From Dialister sp. CAG:486 (GTDB lineage: Bacteria > Bacillota > Negativicutes > Veillonellales > Dialisteraceae), in the NCBI GenBank assembly GCA_000434475.1, contig FR879627.1:2905-27107 (forward strand): a stretch of 24,203 bases of DNA. The letters run 5' to 3'. The stretch's first letter is position 1. Every line of letters begins with the position of its first letter. Positions 8,278 through 16,854 of the stretch are shown in pieces. Under the pieces are notes generated by a model that was given only the letters and a program-made list of their open reading frames with translations, searched no databases and was not told the DNA's origin. A program made the translations under genes and the position numbers.

Positions 8278-8645
8278 AGATGTTCTCCTTTGGGAGGGGG
8301 ATAGAAATGGGTTCAGGGTTCGGGGTTCAGGGTTCGGGGTTCGGGGTTCGGGGTTCAGGAGCGGCGCATAAAAATCAGAAGCGCCGCAGAGTATAAATAG
8401 GGCGATGCCCGAAGGTTTGAGAAATAACAGGTTTCCCATTTGGGGTTTTCAAACATTGTCCGCCTGATCGCGAACGAAAAAGATTCGAGGGCTTCGCTCG
8501 AAATGACGATACGGGAGTCTGATATATCCCAGTCACCAGTCACTCGGCACCACTAATCCCTGCTTTCAAACTTCAGGGGGATAGTGCGGCGCTTTATAAA
8601 TATTTCGCACCGCACCATAACCTTGAACCTGCCAACCTGAACCCA
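8278..8645. repeat. Repeat-filled gap between echC and echD
   Basis: No gene is seen in these 368 bp. They hold a pure GGGTTCA/GGGTTCG array (8309-8357, 7 units), a GCGGCGC/GCGCCGC hairpin (8361-8367/8381-8387), the 120-bp element shared with 2836-2951 (8400-8522), a degenerate GTCACCA heptad run (8532-8561), a second GC hairpin GTGCGGCGC near 8584-8620, and TGAACCT-type heptads up to the echC stop. In mRNA sense the G-rich heptads come right after echC and the C-rich ones right before echD, so the ends of the gap are partly complementary. Confidence 0.75.
8309..8357. repeat. GGGTTCA/GGGTTCG heptad array, 7 units
   Basis: Seven consecutive 7-bp units differ only at the last base: A, G, A, G, G, G, A. 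This is the least degenerate array in the window. In coding sense it reads TGAACCC/CGAACCC and lies just upstream of the echD ribosome binding site. Confidence 0.92.
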
Positions 8646-9077
8646 TCAACCTTTTCTCAGTTTCTTCTGCTTTTCTTCCAACACGGAAAGGCCTTTTACG
8701 ACGCCATCGATGATGGCCTCCGGGCGTGCGGCGCAGCCGGGGACGTAGACATCGACGGGGATCGCCTTGTCCATGCCGCCAAGCATATTATAGCACTCGC
8801 GGAAGATGCCGCCGCTTGAGGCGCAGGTCCCGACGGCGATCACCACCTTCGGCTCCGGCATCTGTTCATAGATCTGGCGGACGACGGGCAGGTTCTGTGC
8901 GTTCACGCCGCCGGTGACAAGGAAAATATCGGCGTGCTTCGGGTCACCGGTATTGACGATGCCGAAGCGCTCCACATCATAGAGCGGTGTCAGGCACGCC
9001 AGCACCTCGATATCACAGCCGTTGCAGGACGATCCGTCATAGTGGATCAGCCAGGGAGATTTCTTTTCAAAGCTCAT
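8646..9077 (-). CDS. echC: Ech hydrogenase small subunit, NuoB-like
   Basis: A 143-residue small subunit that carries the proximal [4Fe-4S] cluster next to the nickel site. Cluster ligands are visible as Cys18 and Cys21 (SSCNGCDIE), Cys85 (GTCASSGG) and Cys115 (PGCAARPE), the pattern of NuoB and group 4 hydrogenase small subunits. There is no twin-arginine signal, as expected for a cytoplasm-facing enzyme. GGAGGT lies 5 nt before the ATG. The stop codon (TGA) sits in a GGTTGAT/GGGTTCA repeat run. Confidence 0.95.
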   Translation of the reverse strand: MSFEKKSPWLIHYDGSSCNGCDIEVLACLTPLYDVERFGIVNTGDPKHADIFLVTGGVNAQNLPVVRQIYEQMPEPKVVIAVGTCASSGGIFRECYNMLGGMDKAIPVDVYVPGCAARPEAIIDGVVKGLSVLEEKQKKLRKG

Positions 9078-9444
9078 ACATGACCTCCGGAATGGAGTGA
9101 ATTGGGATAGGGTGTTATTGGGTTCAAGGTTCAGGGTTCAGGGTTGTGGTGGCGGCTTCGCCGCGATCCTTCGACTCAGGTCGCAACTATTCTGGCATTC
9201 GTTATCTCACATACGACGTTTCTCGCCGCTCAGGATGACGAAACGGGGCGATGCCTGAAGGTGGTATTTAAGTCACTAGTCACTAGCCACCAGCCACTAA
9301 TCCCTAGCCACTAATCCCTAGCTACCAGTCACTAGCTGCTCATCCCTGTTTTCAAACTTTTGATGGCGGCTTCGCCGCCATTTTATATTCGGTGCAAAGC
9401 GCGACGCCGCTCACTTAAACCCATCAACCTGAACCAGACAACCT
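9078..9444. repeat. Repeat-filled gap between echB and echC
   Basis: No gene is seen in these 367 bp. They hold a GGGTTCA heptad array (9120-9147), the 110-bp element shared with the hypB-hypF gap (about 9150-9255), an 11-unit GTCACTA-class heptad array (9272-9348), a short GGCGGCTTCGCCGCC hairpin (about 9364-9378), and degenerate AACCCATCAACCTGAACC units up to the echB stop. The size is almost identical to the gaps at 8278-8645 and 6396-6758. Confidence 0.75.
9272..9348. repeat. GTCACTA-class heptad array, 11 units
   Basis: Eleven units in strict 7-bp register: GTCACTA twice, then GCCACCA, GCCACTA, ATCCCTA, GCCACTA, ATCCCTA, GCTACCA, GTCACTA, GCTGCTC, ATCCCTG. There are no spacers, so it is not a CRISPR array. 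Confidence 0.92.
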
Positions 9445-10320
9445 TTATTTGAAATACATCAAAAATGCGATATTCAGAAAGCCTGCCATGAGGCCGACGA
9501 GCCAGGTGTAGGCGAGCATGCGCTCCCACTTGATGCGGGCGCAGCAGTTGTCGATGAGGATCTCTGCGAAGAAAACGATCTCGCAGATGGCAAGACCGAG
9601 AAGCCATGTCCACCAGGTATCCGATGCGAAGAAGAGGAGCACGAGGCCGAAGAGGAACACATTCTCATACCAGTGCGCGATCTCGACGACGGCCAGGGTA
9701 CGGCCGGAGATCTCTGTCTTCAGACCGCCGATGAGCTCCTGATGCGCTTCATGCGACATGGAGATATCGAAGGGCGATTTCCTGAATTTAATGAGAAGGA
9801 TGAAGCAGAGGCCGAAGAAGATGCCCGGCATACGCAGGATATTCATATGGGTGCCCGTCAGGATGTCTCCGACGGAGAAGCTGCCGCTGGCGAGGTAAAA
9901 GCCGAGCGCCACCATGAGGAGCATCGGTTCATACGCCATGGTCTGCACGAGCTCACGCTCCGCGCCGATCTGGCTGTAGGGGGAGTCGACGGCATACGCC
10001 GCGATGATGAGGCAGACACTCGCCATGGTCAGTGTGAATACGACGAGCAGGATATCGCCCTGCGCGAAGAAGAGGGTGCCTGTCAGAAGGACAAAAAGAA
10101 GGAAGCCGAAGATGTAGAAGCCTTCCGCCTTATTGACGGCGATCGGCTGCTTTCCCCACAGCTTCAGGAAATCATAGAAGGGCTGCAGGAGGGGCGGCCC
10201 CTTTCTTCGCTGCATACGGGCGGAGATGATGCGGTCGCACCCGGAAAGCAGTCCGCCAAGGATCGGCGCTAAAAGGAGGTACAGGAGGCCCCCTGCGATA
10301 GGCATCAGGAAGTCAGACAT
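9445..10320 (-). CDS. echB: Ech hydrogenase membrane subunit, NuoH-like
   Basis: A 291-residue integral membrane protein with about eight hydrophobic segments, homologous to NuoH/HycD, which anchors the hydrogenase arm and forms part of the ion path. Conserved acidic and polar stretches are visible, including RMQRRKGPP, GAERELVQTMAYEP and KFRKSPFDIS, typical of this family. The ATG at 10320 is chosen because AGGAGG lies 8 nt upstream; a GTG three codons earlier would overlap that site. The start overlaps the echA stop by 8 bp, so the two membrane subunits are translationally coupled. Confidence 0.94.
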   Translation of the reverse strand: MSDFLMPIAGGLLYLLLAPILGGLLSGCDRIISARMQRRKGPPLLQPFYDFLKLWGKQPIAVNKAEGFYIFGFLLFVLLTGTLFFAQGDILLVVFTLTMASVCLIIAAYAVDSPYSQIGAERELVQTMAYEPMLLMVALGFYLASGSFSVGDILTGTHMNILRMPGIFFGLCFILLIKFRKSPFDISMSHEAHQELIGGLKTEISGRTLAVVEIAHWYENVFLFGLVLLFFASDTWWTWLLGLAICEIVFFAEILIDNCCARIKWERMLAYTWLVGLMAGFLNIAFLMYFK

Positions 10321-12246
10321 GGAATGCACCTCCTAGAGACAAAGACAGCTCCATCAGGACGCAGGCAAGGGCTGCGGTGTAGCCAAGGAGCTTCATGCGG
10401 TCTTCACCGAACCAGCTCTCCAGATACCAGTTCCGCAACGTGACGGGGACGACACGTCCGCCGGCGCCGCGATAGGCATTGTCACTTCCGAGGTTCTCCC
10501 CGGAAAGATTTGTGACGACCTGTTTCTTCTCGCGGCTTTTGCCGAAGCGAAGAGGCAGGACGACCAGGAGGAAGACCATGAGCGACATGATCCAGAGATT
10601 GCTCTGTGCGATGACCTCTGCCGTCGCATGATAGGTGAGTGCAAGGTAGGGGATGACGCCGTATTCCGAAACGAGGGGGAAGAGCACGCAGACGATGAGC
10701 GTCAGTGCTGCCAGCGTTTTGAGCGCCGTCCATTCGACGCCAAGGATCCCTCGCTCGCGGTTTTCATTCGTCGGGACAAAGGTCGTGATCTTGCCGAGCC
10801 ACTTCGTCCAGTAGAAGAGCGTGGTCGCCGAGCCGTAGACGAGGACGAGGAGAAGCAGCGGCTGGGCTGCATCGACGAAGGCTTTTCTAGCGGGCCCCTT
10901 GCATCGACGAAGGCTTTCATAGCGGCCCACTTGGAGATCAGCATGCCGAACGGTGCGAGGAACATCCCGCAGATGCCGATCACCATGCAGAGCGAAAGGC
11001 GCGGCATGGAATTGAAAATGCCATCGAAATTCTCCAGATCGCGGCTGCCGAGCTGCTGCTCTGCGGTGCCGACCGTGAGGAAGAGGAGAGACTTGGCGAC
11101 TGCGTGGAAGATGACGATCATGATCGCCGTCCATGCGGCTTCATAGGAGCCTGTGCCTGCGCAGCAGACGATCAGGCCGAGATTCGAGATCGTGGAATAG
11201 GCGAGCACCTTTTTCCCATCGGACTGGGAAATGGCGGCGCAGGAAGCGAAGAAGAAGGTGATCCCGCCCACCAGCATCGCCATGATGCCGACATGATTGT
11301 CTCCCAGGATCGGCGCGAGCTTGATGATGAGGAAGACGCCCGCCTTGACCATGGTCGAAGAGTGCAGGAGCGCCGAGGTCGGCGTCGGTGCCACCATCGC
11401 CCCCAGAAGCCATCCGGAGAAGGGCATCATCGCCGATTTCGTAAATCCGCAGAAGACGAGGAGTGCTGCGATAAGCTCGACAGGTTCACGGCTGCGGCCC
11501 AGATTCACCAAGAGAGACAGCTCGACCGTGTAGTATTTCTCCCCCAGAAGGACGATCGCCAATGCAAAGGCAAGCCCGCCCAAAAGGTTCATCCAGAGCG
11601 CCTTGCAGGAATTGTGGATCGCTTCATTCGTCTGCGAATAGCCGATCAGGAGGAAGGAGCAGAGAGACGTGATCTCCCAGAAGGTGTACATGAAGAGCAG
11701 ATTGTTCGACATGACGAGACCGAACATCGCTGAAAGAAAGAGGAAGACCACGAAGAAGAAGAAGCCGCGACGGTCAGGGATCCCCGCATGCTTTCGATGG
11801 TACTGCGCCATGTAGCCCAAAGAGTACACCGCGATGAGTCCACCGATGATGCCGGCGATCAGGATCATGATGATGGTAAAGTGATCGATGAGGAAATCCC
11901 ATGATACATAGATGCGCTCGCCCATATGCCATTCAAAGGCCGCCACGATCGCAAACTGCACAAGCCCCAGAAGCGCGATGCTGTAGCGTTTGAATTTCTT
12001 CGCATAGTAGCAGACCGCCAAGATGACAAGGAAGTCTGCCGCCAGCATCACCGCTTTCAGCAACTCACTATCCACGCCGATCTTCACCGGCTCATCAAAG
12101 CAGGTGACGGCAACGGCAAGTGCGAGCCCCATCATCACCGCTGCCGAGCCTTTCACGAGCAGATTGCGGAAGGAGGCATCGCGTGTCAAGAGCAGGATCA
12201 CGGCCGTTGCAAGCGGCAAAAGAAACAGCAAGAGGGGTAGAAGCAT
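10313..12246 (-). CDS. echA: Ech hydrogenase proton-pump subunit, NuoL-like (frame broken by a 32-bp duplication)
   Basis: A large polytopic antiporter-like subunit (NuoL/MrpA family) that moves protons or sodium ions. Family signatures are visible: NLLFMYTFWEITSLCSFLLIG, then FCGFTKSAMMPFSGWL and SALLHSSTMVKAG with the conserved Lys and His residues. GGAGGT lies 8 nt before the ATG at 12246; the frame is open 24 nt further without a better site. The frame is broken at 10869-10932, where a 32-bp segment encoding KAFVDA is present twice with four mismatches. Removing one copy gives a continuous 633-residue protein (SKWAAMKAFVDAAQPLLLLV), a normal EchA length. As written, the first part stops at 10702 after an aberrant tail. 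This could be a real null mutation or an assembly join error. Confidence 0.9.
10869..10932. repeat. Imperfect 32-bp tandem duplication inside echA
   Basis: Units 10869-10900 and 10901-10932 both start GCATCGACGAAGGCTTT and differ at four positions (18, 19, 26 and 29). The right unit encodes the family-typical KWAAM; the left one would read KGPAR. Since 32 is not a multiple of 3, the duplication shifts the frame. Confidence 0.95.
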
Positions 12247-12289
12247 AAGATCGACCTCCGAAGTGACCACGAGAAATGAGAGAGTCTCT

Positions 12290-12385
12290 CAATAAGTGCA
12301 TGTGATTTATATAGCGTGTATACATATTTTTGCATATTCTTCGTATTGATATATACTTTATACTAAATGAATCAACAATGCAAGC
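12290..12385 (-). promoter_or_regulatory. Likely promoter region of the ech-hyp operon
   Basis: This is the most AT-rich stretch of the neighbourhood, just upstream of the first gene echA and after the kinase terminator. On the minus strand TTGATT (12370-12375) and TATATC (12348-12353) are 16 bp apart; TTGCAT (12378-12383) with TATAAA (12357-12362) at 15 bp is an alternative. Neither pair is strong, so the exact start is uncertain. No clear regulator site was found. Confidence 0.45.
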
Positions 12386-12418
12386 GCAAAATGATTTCGA
12401 TCGACGCCAGGCAGAACG

Positions 12419-12467
12419 AAAAAGGGCAGCTGCGACAAAATGCCAAAGCAGCTTGTCGTATCTGCCC
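12419..12467 (-). terminator. Rho-independent terminator after the kinase gene
   Basis: On the minus strand the arms GGGCAG and CTGCCC (12424-12429/12462-12467) plus inner arms CGACAA/TTGTCG (12433-12438/12453-12458) form a stem, followed by TTTTTC. It separates the kinase transcript from the ech operon. Confidence 0.7.
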
Positions 12468-12476
12468 TCTTCGGGA

Positions 12477-12564
12477 AGTGACTGGGGACTAGGGACTGGG
12501 AATTAGTAGCTAGGGATTAGGGATTAGGAATTAGGGAATCTCGAGTGACTAGTGACTTGTGACT
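12477..12564. repeat. GGGATTA/GTGACTA-class heptad array
   Basis: Nine consecutive units from 12477 to 12539 (AGTGACT, GGGGACT, AGGGACT, GGGAATT, AGTAGCT, AGGGATT twice, AGGAATT, AGGGAAT), a 4-bp break, then three AGTGACT-like units. It is the complement of the class at 9272-9348. Confidence 0.9.
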
Positions 12565-12766
12565 TGAATACCGCCTTCGGGCATCGCCATTATTGACACT
12601 CCGCGGCGCATTTCGTCATCCTGAGCGGAGTGAAATGTCGGATGTTCGATCATGTAAAGGCGGAACAGTGAGAACTGAGTCGAAGGATCTGGCGCCGCAC
12701 CACCATTTCGCATTTCTCATTTCTAATTTCTAATTCAAAGAGCAGCATGCCCCAAAAACCATTGAC

Positions 12767-15666
12767 TCACTGTTTCTCCAGCACATCCGCCATCACGCGC
12801 TTGAGCACCCTGATATCGAAGGGCTTTGCCACATGGGCATTCATGCCGAGCGCGGCGGCCTTCGCCTTGTCTTCGGCGAAAGCATTGGCCGTCATGGCGA
12901 TGATGGGGATCTTCGAAAGCCTTGGATCCTCCAGATGGCGAATGATGGTGGTCGCCTTGTAGCCATCCATATTCGGCATCTGGATATCCATGAGGATGAG
13001 ATCATACCAGAGCGGCTCTCGTTTCTCAAGCATCGACAGACACTCGATGCCATCTCTGGCGCGCTCCACAAGAAGCCCCGCCTCCTTTAGAAGCTCTTCT
13101 GCGATCTCTGCATTGAGATCATTGTCTTCCGCAAGAAGGATGCGGCGGCCTTGGAGTGCGGTATCCGGCAGGGCGGAGTCTTCAGCGGGGAATGCCTCTT
13201 CCGGCCCTTTGGCGATGCGGTGCGGGATCCTGACCGTAAAGGTGGTGCCCTTGCCCGGCTCACTCTCGACCGCAATGGTGCCGCCCATGAGCTCTGTCAG
13301 CTTCTTGGCGATGCCCATACCGAGGCCGAAGCCCGGCCGTCGGCTCTCCGTGCTGCTCCTCGCGCGCGTGAAGGCTTCGAAAATGTGCGCGAGGAATTCC
13401 TTCGTCATACCGATGCCATTGTCCCGGATGGTCGTCGTGAAAAGCTCGATGCCCTCTTGGGCCGGAGCGGAGCAGATATCGAAAGACACCCTCCCTCCGG
13501 GCGGTGTGTACTTGCATGCATTCGAGAGAAGATTCAGCAGGATCTCTACTTGCATGCATTCGAGAGAAGATTTAGCAGGATCTCCTGCAGCTTCACCTTA
13601 TCGGCATAGATGAAGCGCTGCGGCGTCCGAAGCGTCCTTGTGAAGGAGATCTGTCTGTCCCTCATCTGATTTTCAAAAAGGCAGCCGACAGACTCATAGA
13701 GCTCTTTCACGTCGATGATCGACTCCTCGATACTGCTCTTGCCGCTTTCGATGCGCGCAAGCTCAAGGACATTGTTGATCAGAGAGAGCAGGAATTCACC
13801 GGACTTCTCGATCTTTTCTGTATAGTCCAGGATCCTCTCCGGCTTGTCCTTGTACATGCGAAGCAGGTGGGAGAAGCCAAGGATCGCATTCATCGGCGTG
13901 CGGATATCATGCGACATATTGAAGAGGAAGGTGGACTTCGCCTTATTGGCGAGTTCGACCTGGCGAAGCGCTTCTTCCAGCTGCTGCTGTTTCTTCCTCT
14001 CCTCATGGATGATCTGATCCAGCGCGCGGTAGCCTATGATGACCTCGAAATGATCTTCATCCTGCTGAGAAAGCACCGCCCGCACTTCGAAATACTCATT
14101 CCCCGTAGAATTCGGACGCGCATGGCAGCGAACGCTGTACGTCTTATGCCGGAGAAGCTCCTCCTCGAGGCGAGCGGGTGAGAGGAGGACGGCGATCTCT
14201 TCGCGATCCGCCTCATGCACCAGATGCTCGCAGGCATAGCGGAGCCATTTACTATAGCGATAATGCACATCCTCGAGCAGCTGCCCTATATGCGTATCCT
14301 CCATGCCCCGGATGATCTCGATGGTATCCTGCCGGAGATCCGTCAGGAGGATCACAGAGAAATCCTGCCCCAGTGCATTCATCACGGCCTGGTTCTGCAT
14401 CTCCTTCTGCTTGGCGCGGTCGATGGGATTCACCATGTACAGGAGATCTTTCGCGCGCCCCTTCCCATCTCTCGTCTTCACGATGAATCGCGCCTGCCGC
14501 CACTCTCCCGTGCGCGCACGATACGTGGTCGTGATGGTGTCTTCCTGCGAAAGGCGCGTGACAAGCGTCCTCGTATCCACAAAGTCGCGCATGTGGTCCC
14601 AATATTCCTCGGAAACGATATACCGCAGTATATCCTCAAATGCCTGCGACGCCGCGCACACCTTCCTGCTCGCCTGATACCCTTCACCGACACTAGCGAT
14701 CCTCTCGCAGGTGTCTTTTTCCAGATCGACGAGGTAGATCACCCAGTAGATCTTGCTGATCGCAGAAATGACTTCATGCGACCGGCGTTCAGATGCGAGC
14801 GCCTCCTCGAGACGCCGCTGGTGTCTGCCCTCTTCCCTGATCAGATCATCGATCGGCCGGATCCCGATGACGACCTTAAAGCTCGTCTCATCCTGATGCA
14901 CGCGGATGGCCTTCAGCTCGAAGTATTCATTCCCCTCGCGGTTCCCTTTCGTACGCGCCCGATACGTGAACGTTTCCTTCTCCATCAGATGCCGCATCAG
15001 TCCCTCAGGGCCCAGCTCCCCATAGAAATCCCCACAGGACTCTTTCACCAGCAGATGATCGCGGATGTATGCCATGCGCGAGCGATAAGAGAGCTTCTCC
15101 TTGGCAGGCAGAGCCTCATCGATATCCATGCCATGGCTGAACATCCCCTGCTTCACGATCTCTATCGTATCTGTCTTGAGGTCTGCAAAACAGATCACCG
15201 TGTAGTCTAAGCAGAGCGACTGCAGGATCGCATTCTCCCTCGCAAGATGACGGAACGCCTGCTCCATAGGAGTTCCCGGCTCCGACTCCGCACAGAGCGT
15301 CTTGTCGAAGTTTCTGATCGACGCAAGGCAGTAGCCCGGTGTCCCTGCCGGCATGATATGGAGATGGATGAAGCGCTTCGTCCTCTGGGCAAAGGTATCG
15401 AAATCCAGCGTCTTCCCGTGATAGGCCGCTTCGTAGTAGGGGAAAAGCCACTTGCCGCCGATCTTCGGCAAAAGCTCGATGCCCGATCTGCCGAGCAGCT
15501 TCTCAAGAGGGATGGAGAGATGCTCTGCTTCCGCCTCATTGGCATAGGCAAAACGCCAGTCCACCGGTTTTCCCGCCTCATCCACCTCGACATGGATGAC
15601 ATAGATGGGCACCGGACTCTCCCAGACCGCTGCCCCCAGCATCTTCAAGTAGATCTCGTCCTTCAT
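12767..15666 (-). CDS. Soluble multi-PAS hybrid histidine kinase/response regulator (frame broken by a 38-bp duplication)
   Basis: Restored length is 953 residues. Order: a PAS-like domain (about 10-120); two or three further sensory modules sharing a DL-x2-DT-x-E-x-I motif (near 162-170 and in two later copies); a HisKA domain with H-box [17 protein letters not shown] (phosphoacceptor His586); a HATPase domain ([35 protein letters not shown]); and a receiver domain with AEDND, Asp881 in [15 protein letters not shown] and KPFD. No membrane segment is visible, so it probably senses a cytoplasmic signal. The frame is interrupted at 13510-13585 by a 38-bp tandem duplication of the segment encoding [12 protein letters not shown]; removing one copy restores it. 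The start at 15666 follows AAGGGGG at 6 nt; the open frame further upstream is translated repeat DNA. What it regulates is unknown. Confidence 0.88.
13510..13585. repeat. Imperfect 38-bp tandem duplication inside the kinase gene
   Basis: Units 13510-13547 and 13548-13585 begin ACTTGCATGCATTCGAG and differ at two positions. They split the ATP-binding domain at its N-box: the upstream frame stops at TAG (13546-13548) and the downstream frame reopens with a second copy of [12 protein letters not shown]. Confidence 0.95.
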
Positions 15667-16127
15667 CGCTTTCCCCCTTACGGCACGCACAAAAAAGCAT
15701 GCATAAATTCTTTTTATTATACATGCCTGCACAGGAAAAAGAAAACGAAAAGATCCCTCGGCTGCGCTCGGGATGACGAAACGGAAAGGGCCGCCCCATT
15801 TCTTTTCATCCCACTTAGGAAGCCAACCTCCGCCCCTTCGGACCGCCTCCTTCCAGGGGGAAGGAGGGAGTGTGCCGCCTTCTCGCATCGTCATTTCGAG
15901 CGAAAGCGAGAAATCTTTTTCGTTCGCGGTCAAGAACCGCGGTGAGGAGAGGGATCACGGGAAGCACCGCACTCCCTGCAACGCGGGATGCCGATACGTG
16001 AAAGGACTATCTCGCATTCCTTTTTATCCCGCGGCGGGAGCCAACCTCCGCCCCTTCGGGGCACCTCCTTCCGGGGGAAGGAGGGAGTATGCCGCCTTCC
16101 CACCACGCCCTTTTTCCCATTTAAATA
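15667..16127. repeat. Repeat block upstream of the kinase gene
   Basis: No gene is seen. Two copies of the dispersed element CCAACCTCCGCCCCTTCGG with a CTCCTTCC/GGAAGGAG hairpin (about 15822-15870 and 16040-16088) are present, with ATCCCTCGGCTGCGCTCGGG (about 15753-15772) and a CGTCATTTCGAGCGAAAGCG element (about 15890-15925) between or beside them. A likely kinase promoter lies near 15716. Confidence 0.65.
15716..15745 (-). promoter_or_regulatory. Possible promoter of the kinase gene
   Basis: A consensus TATAAT on the minus strand (15716-15721) lies 50 bp before the ATG in an AT-rich patch. The -35 region is a T-rich stretch (TTTTCTTTTT) without a good match. Confidence 0.45.
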
Positions 16128-16154
16128 CCCGCACCGGATGGCGGCCGGTGCGGG
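16128..16154 (-). terminator. Strong 10-bp hairpin, terminator-like, both directions
   Basis: CCCGCACCGG (16128-16137) pairs perfectly with CCGGTGCGGG (16145-16154). On the minus strand it is followed by TATTTAAAT, on the plus strand by CTGTATTTTT, so it may work in both directions. It closes the candidate RNA unit described for 16155-16784. Confidence 0.6.
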
Positions 16155-16771
16155 CTGTATTTTTGGAGTCTTCGGAATGGTCTAGTCATAAGACCATAGG
16201 ACTATGATCCTATGAGAAAGCGGAACGGAACAAGCATATGTTCCTCAGAGATCCACCGTTGACAGCCGGTTTCATTCTGCCGGACCGCAGCCGGCAAGGA
16301 GAGATGGGAGCGCAGGATGGAAAATCATACAGGAACACATAAGGAAAGCACTGACCTCATGCAGAAAAGAAGAGCAAGCCTTGGTAAAAGGCGCACGGAA
16401 ACGCAGATGCGCTATGACTTCTACGGCCCCCGACTCTGGCGCCTTGGGAGTCATGTCACGCTGCGAGGCCGCCCTCGTTCTTTCTTTCCTTTGCGTTCTT
16501 CCGCACCGGCTAGACAGATTTACCGGAGAGGACAGACAGAGCATCCCAAAGGCCTTCCCTGTGAAGCACGGGAAAACGCTCCCGGATCCTCCATCTCACA
16601 GTCGAAAATTTCGGAGACGAAGCTCATGAAAGAGAGTCTGCTCATTTCTCAGGCGATCGCTGCACCCATCCTGCCGATCTACTTTATCGGCGGCAAATGC
16701 CCCGGGCTCCTGATCCACACGCAGAGTTCTTTCGGACAGATTTTCTCATCAAACGATCTGACATGTCTACT
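16155..16771 (-). ncRNA. Candidate structured RNA transcript, about 640 nt
   Basis: The stretch has a consensus -10 on the minus strand at its right end, a strong hairpin at its left end and a terminator just outside the promoter, but no reading frame with a ribosome site or recognisable protein motif. It is free of the dispersed repeats that fill other gaps. Local hairpins include TGGTCT/AGACCA (16178-16183/16191-16196), CATAGGA/TCCTATG (16195-16201/16208-16214), GGAACA/TGTTCC (16227-16232/16239-16244) and GCCGG-rich pairs near 16275-16300. I found no RNase P, tmRNA or 6S signature. Length is in the range of large ornate bacterial RNAs (OLE, ROOL, GOLLD classes), but I cannot assign it to any. 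A decayed gene is the main alternative. Confidence 0.35.
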
Positions 16772-16778
16772 TGGTTCT

Positions 16779-16810
16779 ATTATACACCATTTTTCACTTG
16801 AAAAAGTGAA
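16779..16810 (-). promoter_or_regulatory. Promoter with overlapping palindrome
   Basis: TATAAT on the minus strand occupies 16779-16784. A perfect 7-bp inverted repeat, TTCACTT and AAGTGAA with a 4-nt loop (16793-16799/16804-16810), covers the place of the -35 box (TTCACT at a wide 20-bp spacing), so it may be an operator. It points away from larC and into the gene-free stretch to the left. Confidence 0.5.
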
Positions 16811-16828
16811 CAATTTGACCTGCATGAC

Positions 16829-16854
16829 AAAAGCCCCGCCGCCGCGGGGCTTTT
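16829..16854. terminator. Bidirectional rho-independent terminator downstream of larC
   Basis: AAAAGCCCCGC (16829-16839) pairs perfectly with GCGGGGCTTTT (16844-16854) around a 4-nt loop, with A/T runs on both sides. It would end the lar transcript running leftward and insulate the promoter at 16779. Confidence 0.8.

Larger units (their letters stand above)
12247..12766. other. Gap between the kinase gene and echA: promoter region, terminator and repeats
   Basis: No gene is seen. From right to left: ATTTCTA heptads (12707-12738); part of the 110-bp dispersed element with CGTCATCCTGAGCGG (about 12610-12690); a GGGATTA/GTGACTA-class heptad array (12477-12564); a terminator (12419-12467); and an AT-rich stretch (12290-12385) that is the likely promoter region of the hydrogenase operon. 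Confidence 0.7.

Noticed and set aside
8278..8439. N-terminal extension of EchD by 54 residues
   Set aside because: It is the translation of the GGGTTCA array and GC hairpin; the internal ATG has a clear ribosome site and starts the conserved domain.
9272..9348. Heptad arrays as possible CRISPR repeats
   Set aside because: Units are 7 bp and contiguous, with no spacers and no cas genes.
15667..15933. Upstream extension of the kinase gene by 89 codons
   Set aside because: The extension is translated dispersed repeat DNA and crosses the likely promoter; the start at 15666 has a ribosome site and begins the PAS-like sequence.
16155..16771. RNase P RNA, tmRNA or 6S RNA
   Set aside because: The conserved core sequences of these RNAs (for example GAGGAAAGTCC of RNase P or the tmRNA tRNA-like ends) were not found on either strand.
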